This document shows positions 1 through 6,330 of a stretch of 18,143 nucleotides of DNA, piece by piece. Every line of letters starts with the position of its first letter. The stretch's first letter is position 1. The DNA lies in contig CAYUWB010000026.1 in the NCBI GenBank assembly GCA_964448305.1, positions 1-18,143 on the forward strand. The letters are read 5' to 3'. This stretch comes from Thioglobus_C sp964448305. Lineage in GTDB: Bacteria; Pseudomonadota; Gammaproteobacteria; PS1; Pseudothioglobaceae. A program made the translations under genes and the position numbers. Under the pieces are notes generated by a model that had not been told where the DNA came from, ran no database searches, and saw only the letters and a list, made by a program, of their open reading frames with translations.

Positions 1-6
1 TTTCAT
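1..6 (-). other. Possible start of a truncated divergent gene
   Basis: On the minus strand an ATG lies at 6-4 followed by AAA, so a gene could begin here and run off the left edge. The only support is that the sequence just upstream (18-44) resembles the sequence just upstream of the sortase-target gene at 4784, with similar distances to the ATG (11 and 13 nt). No Shine-Dalgarno sequence is visible. Only two codons can be seen, so no product can be named. Confidence 0.2.
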
Positions 7-17
7 AATGGGTTTTA

Positions 18-44
18 TTGGTTAAAAACTGTTATTATCCAAAA
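18..44. repeat. 27-bp element, copy 1 of 2
   Basis: This 27-bp stretch matches 4798-4824 at 23 of 27 positions, and all four differences are transitions. The core is GTTATTATC followed by Y-AAAA. In both places the element lies 11-13 nt upstream of a minus-strand ATG (at 6 here, at 4784 in the other copy). Read on the minus strand it contains GATAATAAC, where GATAAT could be a -10 box. It may be a shared promoter or leader segment; no other copy was noticed in the window. Confidence 0.4.
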
Positions 45-89
45 CAATACGAATGCTTAAATGAAGTTTAGATGTGGAATTAATGAACA

Positions 90-560
90 ATGAGTAATAA
101 ACAACAAACACAAATTTGGATTGACGCAGATGCTTGCCCTGTGGTGATTAAAGAGATCTTATTCAAAGCAGCTAATCGCACCGAAACCCAAATAACCTTA
201 GTTGCTAATCATGCATTGCACTTACCGCCCTCTCGTTACTTAAGTTTTATACAAGTTAGTGCAGGGTTTGATGTGGCTGATAATGAAATTGTTAAACGCT
301 TAAATGCAGGGGATTTGGTAATTACCAGCGACATACCCCTAGCAGATGAAGTAATCACCAAAGGTGGTCTCGCTCTAAGCCCAAGAGGCGAGTTGTTTAG
401 CGCTGGGAATATTAAGTCAAAACTGAGTATGCGTGATTTTATGGATGTAATACGCTCAAGCGGGGTGCAAACAGGTGGCCCCTCAGCCTTAAGTCAGGCA
501 GACAAACAATCTTTTGCCAATCAGTTGGATCAATGGCTAAATAAACAAGTCAACTCATGA
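90..560 (+). CDS. YaiI/YqxD family protein (UPF0178, DUF188)
   Basis: A 156-residue cytosolic protein, close to the ~150 residues usual for the UPF0178/DUF188 family (E. coli YaiI, B. subtilis YqxD). The family N-terminal signature IWIDADACP is at residues 9-17. Other family blocks are visible: GFDVADNEIV (59-68), LVITSDIPLA (75-84), ALSPRGELF (95-103), and an Arg-Asp-Phe-Met segment before a Gly-Gly-Pro near residue 129. The fold is PIN-like, with conserved aspartates that suggest metal-dependent nuclease chemistry, but the family has no firm function. The ATG at 90 has only a weak ribosome site; an ATG at 83 is out of frame and stops at once. The gene stands alone on the plus strand. Identity to the family is secure; the biochemical role is not. 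Confidence 0.9.
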   Translation: MSNKQQTQIWIDADACPVVIKEILFKAANRTETQITLVANHALHLPPSRYLSFIQVSAGFDVADNEIVKRLNAGDLVITSDIPLADEVITKGGLALSPRGELFSAGNIKSKLSMRDFMDVIRSSGVQTGGPSALSQADKQSFANQLDQWLNKQVNS

Positions 561-592
561 AACTAATTTAATGTAGTTTGCTCACTTGTTGA

Positions 593-775
593 TCAATGTT
601 TTGTTTCAAATTTTCTACTATCAAGTTCACATTTTTCAACTGCTGCTTTAAGCAAGTTCAGGGTCTGCATTTCACTGAGTTTTTTATAAGCTTCTGCTGT
701 TGTTTTAGCAGGTATGGATAGTACAATATCAAGGGTTACAGCAACATCTTGAATTTTATTAATAAAACTCCTAAA
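593..775 (-). pseudogene. Possible small ORF or decayed gene remnant
   Basis: The 561-932 stretch has no clear gene, but on the minus strand one frame is open from 775 to the TGA at 595-593, about 60 codons. Its composition looks protein-like: a block containing DVAVTLDIVLSIPAKTTAEA, then AYKKLSEMQTLNLLKAAVE and KCELDSRKFETKH. There is an AGGAG at 772-768 but no ATG, GTG or TTG at a sensible distance; the only nearby option is ATT at 763. The first in-frame ATG would leave just 25 residues. This could be a short gene with an unusual start, or the tail of a gene that lost its 5' end. I do not recognise the sequence. The rest of the stretch (776-932) is AT-rich and holds only an imperfect palindrome. 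Confidence 0.3.
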
Positions 776-869
776 TTATTGAAATAAAACAAAAAAATTT
801 ATAAAAATAAATTCTAATTGTAAAGTAAATAGAACCAGTTTTGAGTGAAATATTTGTTATTGTTTTTTT

Positions 870-893
870 GCCTTACTTTATATAAAGAAAGGC
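870..893. repeat. Imperfect 24-bp palindrome
   Basis: Two 12-bp half-sites are inverted repeats with a single mismatch and no spacer (GCCTTACTTTAT and ATAAAGAAAGGC). It lies 40 bp beyond the stop of the minus-strand gene at 933. A seven-T run precedes it on the plus strand, so on neither strand is the stem followed by a U-tract. It could form a hairpin at the 3' end of the 933-1523 transcript, or bind a dimeric protein, but it is not a standard terminator. Confidence 0.3.
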
Positions 894-932
894 AGTTCAA
901 TTTAAACAAGAAAATTATTAGTGAAATGGCAA

Positions 933-1523
933 CTATTGAAGCCAATATTTACCCGAAGAGTAGATTTTGCCACTTGGGTGATCACGATGGCCAAATGGAT
1001 GCTGTGGTGTAGCAACAAATTTTTGCAGCATCTCGTCTTCGGCATATAAAGAAAAGCCATTGTTATCAAGCGCTTGTTTGGCTTGATCACTAGAGAAAAA
1101 AGTCATTTTGTCAAAGATGCAACTGTCATCCATGAAAAAGATAACTTCGCATCGGTTATTGGCACTGGTGATAACCGCCCAGTGACGCTCACCCATACCA
1201 ATAACCTTACACCAATAGCCTTCAACAGAAATTGGCGAGCTAGAAAAAGGCTGTTTTGGTGGTGTAATATCGTCAGTTGTAGCAACCTTCTCTCGCATAT
1301 CGTAGTCTTTATAATCATTTTCTATCAGATGATTGATTGCCTCTGACGAAGTGTTGAGTTGGATAGTTTTATAAACACCAAACACATTATCTAACAAGCT
1401 GACACTGCATGGGTTATTAGTATTGTCAGCATGTTCTATAAAAGCCCAGGCGATGTTAATGTTGGGTGACGGGGCTTTTTTGTAAAAAAACTGCTTTTGT
1501 TTTAAATCTAATTGATCACTCAT
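933..1523 (-). CDS. Hypothetical protein, 196 residues
   Basis: I do not recognise this protein. It begins MSDQLDLKQKQFFYKKAPSP, has no signal peptide or membrane segment, and is rich in Asp, Ser and aromatic residues. It looks like a soluble cytosolic globular protein. Visible landmarks are WAFIEHADN (26-34), the Cys-containing GYWCKVIGMGERHWAVI (about 102-118), a following VIFFMDDSCIF (127-137) and the C-terminal Gly-Lys-Ile-Tyr-Ser-Ser-Gly-Lys-Tyr-Trp. The GERHWAVITSANNRCEVIFF stretch has a beta-hairpin look. The start is the ATG at 1523; no strong Shine-Dalgarno precedes it, but a TATAAT at 1580-1575 could be its -10 box with a ~45-nt leader. It is the last gene of a run of minus-strand genes beginning at 6164, 119 bp after its neighbour, so it may be separately expressed. 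Confidence 0.7.
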   Translation of the reverse strand: MSDQLDLKQKQFFYKKAPSPNINIAWAFIEHADNTNNPCSVSLLDNVFGVYKTIQLNTSSEAINHLIENDYKDYDMREKVATTDDITPPKQPFSSSPISVEGYWCKVIGMGERHWAVITSANNRCEVIFFMDDSCIFDKMTFFSSDQAKQALDNNGFSLYAEDEMLQKFVATPQHPFGHRDHPSGKIYSSGKYWLQ

Positions 1524-1642
1524 ACTTATATACGTTTGTTAACAATAACATAAAGAAACTAATATAAGAAAAATATTATAGTCAAATTCAAATTAATAAT
1601 AAATTATCCTGGTGATAAATAGTAAGCCTTTAGTAACCGTAG

Positions 1643-2098
1643 TTAACGCCAAGTAGGTTTCATATACACACCTGGTGTGGCTTCTTCTGCCATGATCTTG
1701 CCGGGCTCCATCATAGAACGAATACCTTGATCCATGCCTGGCATCATAAATGATGATGACTGAGGTTGGCGGTATTGTTGTTGTGGTTGGCTCATGCTGC
1801 TAAAAGGCATTGAACCCATATTGCCCATGCCACCAAATGGCATTGATTGTGGTGCTTGCTGATAGCCTCTATTGTAACCACCGTGTCCTCTATTGTATGG
1901 GTTGTATCTAGGCTGATATCTTGGTTGGTTGTAGCTTTGTCCGCCCCATGGTGTAGAGCCACCAAAAGATTGCATTGGCTGAGAGAAGCTCTGACCACCA
2001 AATGGCATCATGCCTGTTGAATTACCCCAATTGGCTTGCGTGGTTGTAGTGATGGCTAGTGTTAAGCCGATACATAATTTTATTGCTGTGTTTTGCAT
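1643..2098 (-). CDS. Secreted Gly/Gln/Pro/Met-rich low-complexity protein
   Basis: A 151-residue exported protein. The N-terminus MQNTAIKLCIGLTLAITTTT ending in QANW is a Sec signal peptide, cleaved near residue 22. The mature part is low in complexity: repeated MPFGG/SFGGSTPWGG/NPYNRGHGGYNRGY segments, then Met/Gln/Ser-rich sequence, then a more ordered C-terminus (GKIMAEEATPGVYMKPTWR). An in-frame TTG at 2113 is possible, but a GGGAG lies 8 nt before the ATG at 2098, so 2098 is the start. Composition and size recall the sulfur-globule-like proteins at 13104-14527, though the W-x-P-x-W / EEM core of those proteins is missing. It lies 80 bp downstream of the sortase gene on the same strand, and could be part of that envelope gene set. 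The function is unknown. Confidence 0.7.
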   Translation of the reverse strand: MQNTAIKLCIGLTLAITTTTQANWGNSTGMMPFGGQSFSQPMQSFGGSTPWGGQSYNQPRYQPRYNPYNRGHGGYNRGYQQAPQSMPFGGMGNMGSMPFSSMSQPQQQYRQPQSSSFMMPGMDQGIRSMMEPGKIMAEEATPGVYMKPTWR

Positions 2099-2178
2099 GT
2101 TGTATTCTCCCAAGAATTTTAAAAAAGTGTTGGTTTGAACTATACGCTTGATTTTTTAAGTTTTGTGATTATTTGGGT

Positions 2179-2739
2179 TTATTTGTTTACCAAAGCAGCG
2201 GTGACCACATAACGAAGTGGGCCACCAGCAATGGGTGCGTTAAACGGATAACAAGTGACGAGTTTGAGCTGTGATAGATTGTCATCAATGCTGATGTCTT
2301 GCTGATCAGAATTGATGATTTTGATATCACTAACCTCGTAAGTGTAGTCGTTGTTATCGAGCATGGAGTCAAGCTTAAACTCATCGCCAATGCTAACGTC
2401 TTGTAAAAAGCGAAAGTGCGTATCACGATGCCCAGAAATTAGCGTGGTGCCATCGCGCCCAGGATGATTGGTGCCTGCATTGTGCCCTGGACCAAAGGCC
2501 AGTACATTGCCGGTATCACCTGAGAGTACAATCAAATCTTGATTATGCTTGGTGGAGGATAGGCGCATCACGGGGTGTGAATCCATCCAATTCCAGGGTT
2601 TGACTTGATAACCTGTGTTGTTAGACACACTCCAGGCTGATTGGATTAGGTACTGAGCTAGCTCGGCCTTGATGGGTATGTAGGCACCATAGGCAAAGGT
2701 GGTGATACCGATGATGCCAAATAAGAATGATTTATTCAT
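2179..2739 (-). CDS. Class GN (marine proteobacterial) sortase
   Basis: A 186-residue membrane-anchored transpeptidase that cuts a C-terminal sorting signal on its target at the outer face of the inner membrane. One N-terminal membrane segment (about residues 4-22) precedes the sortase beta-barrel. The catalytic triad is intact: His104 in ISGHRDTHF, Cys163 in LKLVTCYPF, and Arg176 in PLRYVV. The FGPG (82-85) and DGTTLISGHRDTH blocks are typical of the Gram-negative sortase family (TIGR03784). The frame stays open upstream to 2802, but the ATG at 2739 overlaps the stop of the target gene (ATGA), so translational coupling fixes this start. Such sortases usually sit next to a single dedicated substrate, as here. 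The enzyme class is well supported; its acceptor molecule is unknown. Confidence 0.92.
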   Translation of the reverse strand: MNKSFLFGIIGITTFAYGAYIPIKAELAQYLIQSAWSVSNNTGYQVKPWNWMDSHPVMRLSSTKHNQDLIVLSGDTGNVLAFGPGHNAGTNHPGRDGTTLISGHRDTHFRFLQDVSIGDEFKLDSMLDNNDYTYEVSDIKIINSDQQDISIDDNLSQLKLVTCYPFNAPIAGGPLRYVVTAALVNK

Positions 2740-4784
2740 GATGCTTGACGCTTGCGAGTAAAGAAAGCAAACAACATAGCGATCAAACCGATGAGCATCC
2801 ACAGGGTGGAATTAGTGGCTGTTTTAGCGGCTTTCATCTTTTTGGCAATAGATTGAGTAACCAAGGGTTTATTGCCTGGTTTTGATGGGGTGATGTCCAC
2901 CGCAACCAATGAAGTGAATTTGGAGATGAGGTGATGATTAAGCGCAAGACTGGTGATATCGGCCTGAACTTTGTCACGATCAATGCGTCGATATTGTGAT
3001 TGATACTCGCCCATCATTTGCTCAATCTTGCGCCTTGCCCAGAGTACATTAATACCGTTGGTGTTGTTGCTGGCATTAATCTCAACTTCTTTGGTAAACA
3101 CACCATTAGCTGTATTGCCACTGATGGTGAGTTTGTTTGGTATGGCATTAAGCTTGTAAACGGCGGTAATGGTTTCTCCCTTGTAAAGATCGGTGATAGA
3201 GCCTAGCGCTTGTTCGGCGTTGATATCCATCGGGAAGTTGATGTTGATATCGGTCATGGCCGGGGATTCTAGCTTTTGGAACAGTTCACTCATTTTGACT
3301 TCAACTTCATCAATATCACCAATGTAAGTAAAAGTACCCTTGCCGATTTCTGCCATTTTTGTCATCAAGTAGTCGTTTGGTGCTGAGCCGATGCCAATGG
3401 TAAAGAAGCGATCATCATCGATGTTTTGCTGAACGGTACGGAACAACTCTTCTTCATTGCCTACTTGACCATCGGTTAAGAAAACAACTTGACGCAGGTA
3501 TTTTTGTGAATCTTCATCGCGTGATGATAAAGCAAATTTAATGGCTTCTAACGGCTCGGTGCCGCCGCTTGCTGCCAAGTATTTGCTAAAGCGAATGCCG
3601 TGGCGTTTGTTCATATCGATGGCAGGAATAGCGGTGTCAAACAATGTTTCAAATTCATCGTCAAAATCAATGATGTTGAATCGGTCTGTGGGCTTGAGCC
3701 GGTTAATGGTTTGCACTAAGGCTTTGGTTGCTTGGTCCATTGATGAGCCCATCATAGACCCTGAAGAATCAATAATGAAAATGACTTCTCTCGGGGTGTT
3801 GGTTTGTTTGAATACTTCATCAGCCGGCGGTGTTGCCATCAGCATTAAATAATGATCATCACCCTTTTGCTGGGTAAATAAAGCAAGTGCTGGGGTAAGG
3901 GATTTGTGCGCTTGCCAAGTGAGCTCAAAGTCACGATTAGCTTGGGTGTTTTTAAGGCTAATGTGTTTGGTGAGTGGGTCGGTTTCTACAATGTCAATCT
4001 GGTGATAAGGGGAATCAATCGTTTGGGTGTTAAAGCCTGCCTTTAGGTTGATGCTAATGGCGACAGGTCGGTCGGCATTGATGTCAGCTGGTGAGGTGAT
4101 TTTGCTGGCGTCTTTTACGCGGTGAGTATTGGGGGTATTGCCCAGTGTGTTTTTTTGTGTGCTGATCTTTTTGCCTGGGATGTAGCGTTCACCGACGACC
4201 ATGGGAAAGCGGATTGAGAATTTGTCATTATCGATGTGTACGGCTTGTTGGTATTCAATGGCAATGGTGATGGTTTCACCTGGGCCGATATTGGCAACTT
4301 TGGTGGTAAATATATTGGGACGCTGCTGCTCAATTAAAGTGGTTTTTTTGCCTGCTTTTTTGGCTTGGTTGTAAATCTTTTTAGCAGCCTTGCGTTCTTT
4401 GATTTGCCCTTGAATAATGCGCTCGCCAATAATCATGTCTAGGTGATCAACCGCTGAGTCTGCAGGCAATGGAAAGACATACACACCCTCTACCCAATCG
4501 TTTGATGGGTTGGTGAAGGTTTGAGAAAGCTTAACCCGATTCATGGTGCCGGTGATGTCCATTTGTACTTTGGTATCAAGGGCAACTTGAGTGAAGGCGG
4601 ATTGGTCACTCAGGGTGTAGATGATGGCGCCTGATTTAACTTCGTTAATGGGGTTGGTGGTAGCGGTTTGTACTTGGACTGGTTTTTGCGCAAAGGAGAT
4701 ATCGGCACGAATGAAATTTGAATAAAACAGTATTGTTGCTGTGATAAGGACGGCGATAATGCCAAGGGGTTTGGTGTATTGCAT
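2736..4784 (-). CDS. VIT/vWA sortase-target surface protein
   Basis: A 682-residue exported protein of the marine proteobacterial sortase-target family (TIGR03788). Order: signal/anchor segment (about 5-24), VIT domain (about 50-180, with EGVYVFPLPADSAVDHLDM), and von Willebrand A domain (about 334-505). The last has a complete MIDAS: DSSGS starting at Asp339, then ASGGTEPLEA and FLTDGQVGNEEE. A C-terminal membrane helix (about 661-676) ends in Arg-Lys-Arg. The vWA domain should bind metal and a protein or matrix partner. Just before the helix, where family members carry an LPxTG- or LPxTAT-like signal, the sequence is AAKTATN (652-658), so Leu and Pro are absent. The gene starts at the ATG at 4784, preceded by GGAAG. 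Its stop overlaps the sortase start. The family call is secure; the adhesive or envelope role is inferred. Confidence 0.92.
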   Translation of the reverse strand: MQYTKPLGIIAVLITATILFYSNFIRADISFAQKPVQVQTATTNPINEVKSGAIIYTLSDQSAFTQVALDTKVQMDITGTMNRVKLSQTFTNPSNDWVEGVYVFPLPADSAVDHLDMIIGERIIQGQIKERKAAKKIYNQAKKAGKKTTLIEQQRPNIFTTKVANIGPGETITIAIEYQQAVHIDNDKFSIRFPMVVGERYIPGKKISTQKNTLGNTPNTHRVKDASKITSPADINADRPVAISINLKAGFNTQTIDSPYHQIDIVETDPLTKHISLKNTQANRDFELTWQAHKSLTPALALFTQQKGDDHYLMLMATPPADEVFKQTNTPREVIFIIDSSGSMMGSSMDQATKALVQTINRLKPTDRFNIIDFDDEFETLFDTAIPAIDMNKRHGIRFSKYLAASGGTEPLEAIKFALSSRDEDSQKYLRQVVFLTDGQVGNEEELFRTVQQNIDDDRFFTIGIGSAPNDYLMTKMAEIGKGTFTYIGDIDEVEVKMSELFQKLESPAMTDININFPMDINAEQALGSITDLYKGETITAVYKLNAIPNKLTISGNTANGVFTKEVEINASNNTNGINVLWARRKIEQMMGEYQSQYRRIDRDKVQADITSLALNHHLISKFTSLVAVDITPSKPGNKPLVTQSIAKKMKAAKTATNSTLWMLIGLIAMLFAFFTRKRQAS

Positions 4785-4797
4785 GGTAGCTTCCGTT

Positions 4798-4824
4798 TTG
4801 GTTGAAAGCCGTTATTATCTAAAA
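4798..4824. repeat. 27-bp element, copy 2 of 2
   Basis: Second copy of the element at 18-44, with 23 of 27 identical bases. It ends 13 nt upstream of the ATG of the sortase-target gene (4784, minus strand). Read on that strand it contains GATAATAAC; taking GATAAT as a -10 box, a TTAGCA lies 18 bp further upstream as a poor -35 match. It is therefore a candidate promoter for the target/sortase pair. Confidence 0.4.
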
Positions 4825-4837
4825 TGAAGATGAAGTG

Positions 4838-4939
4838 CTAATGTGGTTTGTGTGTTTTGTTAGTGAAGTTGCCTTCCTTAGCGCTCAAATACCATGCTCT
4901 GGCTTGTTTTAACTGCTGCTCAGTGATGTCCATATCCAT
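4838..4939 (-). CDS. Possible 33-residue small protein
   Basis: Between the sortase-like gene (stop at 4971) and the target gene (start at 4784) a short frame runs from ATG 4939 to TAG 4840-4838. It reads MDMDITEQQLKQARAWYLSA and continues KEGNFTNKTHKPH. The first 20 residues look like a helix with ordered hydrophobic spacing (L, A, W, Y, L), so it is not obviously random. A second in-frame ATG lies at 4933. No convincing Shine-Dalgarno precedes either start. It could be a real small gene in the operon or the residue of a larger one. No homolog is recognised. Confidence 0.3.
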   Translation of the reverse strand: MDMDITEQQLKQARAWYLSAKEGNFTNKTHKPH

Positions 4940-4970
4940 TACTCTAAAGAGTTTTAGTGTCTTGTTTGCT

Positions 4971-5411
4971 TTAGTTTTGATAGGTTTCATATTTTCTCGC
5001 AGTCACGATATAGCGCAACGTATTGTCTTTGGTAAAGCCATCAAATGGCCAAGGGGTGACAAGCTTAAGCTCGTCAGTGTCAGTGATGTCTATTTTGGTT
5101 TTATCCAGATCAATGATGCTGACATCCAGCACACAGTATTGATACTCTGTGCCCATTTGATCATTAAGAATGATTTGGTCATTCAGATTGATATTTTGTA
5201 AAAAGATAAAGTGATGATAAGCATGAATCACAACGGTGCCACAATCGCCTGGCAGGTAGCTATCAGATGATCTTCCTGGGCCAAAGAGCAAGGCGTCGTC
5301 ACCATCGCCTTCAAGCACCACGAACTCTTGATTGTGCTGAGGTGCGGTGAGCCTAAAAACTGGGAATACATTTGAACTTGACCAGTGTTTTTGTTGCATC
5401 TCTTCTCTCAT
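4971..5411 (-). CDS. Sortase-like protein lacking catalytic Cys and anchor
   Basis: A 146-residue protein clearly related to the sortase at 2179-2739. Matching blocks are PVFRLTAPQHNQEFVVLEGD (17-36) against PVMRLSSTKHNQDLIVLSGD, LLFGPG against LAFGPG, HHFIFLQ against THFRFLQ, LKLVTPWPF against LKLVTCYPF, and LRYIVTA against LRYVVTA. The catalytic Cys position is Pro120 (codon CCT), while His63 and Arg133 appear kept. The ISG before the His is also altered. It begins at the sortase core and lacks a membrane anchor or signal peptide, so it should be cytosolic unless the start is wrong. The ATG at 5411 has AGGA 7 nt upstream. It is most likely a pseudoenzyme or a gene in decay, though the frame is intact throughout. 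A regulatory or binding role beside the active sortase is speculative. Confidence 0.8.
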   Translation of the reverse strand: MREEMQQKHWSSSNVFPVFRLTAPQHNQEFVVLEGDGDDALLFGPGRSSDSYLPGDCGTVVIHAYHHFIFLQNINLNDQIILNDQMGTEYQYCVLDVSIIDLDKTKIDITDTDELKLVTPWPFDGFTKDNTLRYIVTARKYETYQN

Positions 5412-5478
5412 ATCGTGTTCCTATAATAAAGTGACCTTAATCAATGACAACAAGGAATGGCATTGATCTCGGTCGGGT

Positions 5479-5525
5479 ACCTCAACTATCTAAAGGGAGG
5501 AGGAGTTGATAGTTGTTGTTGAGGT
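5479..5525. other. Stem-loop after the SH3-protein gene
   Basis: ACCTCAACTATC (5479-5490) pairs with GATAG...TTGAGGT (5508-5525), leaving a 6-nt bulge and a 17-nt loop. It starts only 3 nt past the stop of the minus-strand gene at 5529. On that strand no U-run follows, so it is not a standard terminator. It could protect the 3' end or be a processing site. The loop reads CTCCTCCTCCC on the minus strand. Confidence 0.35.
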
Positions 5526-5528
5526 TCG

Positions 5529-6164
5529 TTAAATCGTATAAATATTGTTTCTATTGGTATTAGCCTTACCAATAAAGTAGCCCCCTGCTAAACCCAAGAG
5601 CAACATTAAAGTAGAAATAATGGTTAAAAAATCAGTGCTATGCGCGGCAGAATTTTGGCTTTTTAAAAGCCCTACCTGGGTGATCAAATCAGTATTGGCT
5701 TGATCAAGATTGCTCAGCTTGTTGCGCAGTTTGCCTAACGCTAGCACCTGTGTATTGTGCTTGGCAGATTCTGCTTGTAATGCATTAAAAGATTGGCGCT
5801 GCTGATCAAGTTCTTGCTCTAGTTCAACAATGGTTTGTTGTTGGGTTTGGTTGTTTTGCTTGAGCTTGGTTATTTGCTTTGTTTGCTGTTTTAGTTCGTT
5901 ATTAGATACTTGTACAGGTTTAGTATCAACCAAGTATCTGTTAATAACCCAGCCTTGCATGTCTTGGTATTTAACCTGGCTCCAGCCATTGGCTTGTTTT
6001 TTGATTAACGTCACCGGTGTATCAAGACCCAGCTTAGTAATAATATTGCCTTTAGTAATCGAAGCATCTGCGCGCATTGGTATTTTGACTTCGCCACCAA
6101 TATAAACAGTTGGGTTAGCCATAACACCACTTGAGAACATAACTAAGAGGAGGAGTTTGCGCAT
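5529..6164 (-). CDS. SH3-domain, coiled-coil, membrane-anchored protein (YgiM-like)
   Basis: A 211-residue envelope protein with the layout of the TIGR04211/YgiM family. It has a signal peptide (residues 1-16, cut after VMAN or nearby), a bacterial SH3 domain (about 18-82, with the closing GWVINRYLV), and a long Gln/Lys/Leu-rich coiled coil (about 88-155). One C-terminal membrane helix (about 178-198, LMLLLGLAGGYFIG) is followed by a short cytosolic tail. The SH3 domain would lie in the periplasm, where such domains often bind peptidoglycan peptides. The start ATG at 6164 has GGAAAA just upstream. The gene is divergent from creB; the cre-tag repeats at 6238-6264 are oriented toward it, and a TATTAT at 6218-6213 lies 19 nt beyond them, so CreB control is plausible. 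The exact function is unknown. Confidence 0.85.
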   Translation of the reverse strand: MRKLLLLVMFSSGVMANPTVYIGGEVKIPMRADASITKGNIITKLGLDTPVTLIKKQANGWSQVKYQDMQGWVINRYLVDTKPVQVSNNELKQQTKQITKLKQNNQTQQQTIVELEQELDQQRQSFNALQAESAKHNTQVLALGKLRNKLSNLDQANTDLITQVGLLKSQNSAAHSTDFLTIISTLMLLLGLAGGYFIGKANTNRNNIYTI

Positions 6165-6237
6165 AAGATTTTTTCCGATTTACTAAAAACAATGAGCACA
6201 GTTTAGAGCTTAATAATAAATGTCAAATGTTTTATAA

Positions 6238-6264
6238 ATGAAGATTAGGTGAAGATTAAGTGAA
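6238..6264 (-). promoter_or_regulatory. Triple cre-tag repeat (CreB operator)
   Basis: On the minus strand the sequence reads TTCAC-N6-TTCAC-N6-TTCAT, with starts at 6264, 6253 and 6242, exactly 11 bp apart; the two N6 spacers, TTAATC and CTAATC, are also nearly the same. The known E. coli CreB site is TTCAC-N6-TTCAC. The repeats lie in the divergent region between the CreB/CreC genes and the SH3-protein gene. They end 6 bp before the proposed creB -35 (6270-6275). Autoregulation is thus likely, and control of the divergent gene is possible. Confidence 0.75.
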
Positions 6265-6269
6265 GATGG

Positions 6270-6298
6270 TTTTCGATTGGTATTTTATGAATTACAAT
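6270..6298 (+). promoter_or_regulatory. Candidate creBC promoter
   Basis: The -10 box is TACAAT (6293-6298, 5 of 6 to consensus). Seventeen bp upstream is TTTTCG (6270-6275), a poor -35, as expected for an activator-dependent promoter. The CreB repeats lie immediately upstream, at about -41 to -67 from a start near 6305. This leaves a ~26-nt leader before the ATG at 6331. Confidence 0.5.
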
Positions 6299-6330
6299 AC
6301 GCACATCTTATAAAAATTACATAACAAGTT

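Noticed and set aside
870..893. Rho-independent terminator of the 933-1523 gene
   Set aside because: The palindrome is not followed by a T-run on the minus strand; the T-run lies on the wrong side.
1074..1346. Plus-strand gene opposite the 933-1523 gene
   Set aside because: The frame lacks a ribosome site and protein-like composition, and the minus-strand frame is longer and more ordered.
5491..5505. Plus-strand GGGAGGAGGAG as a ribosome site for a small gene
   Set aside because: The only nearby start is a TTG without spacing, and the frame closes within nine codons.
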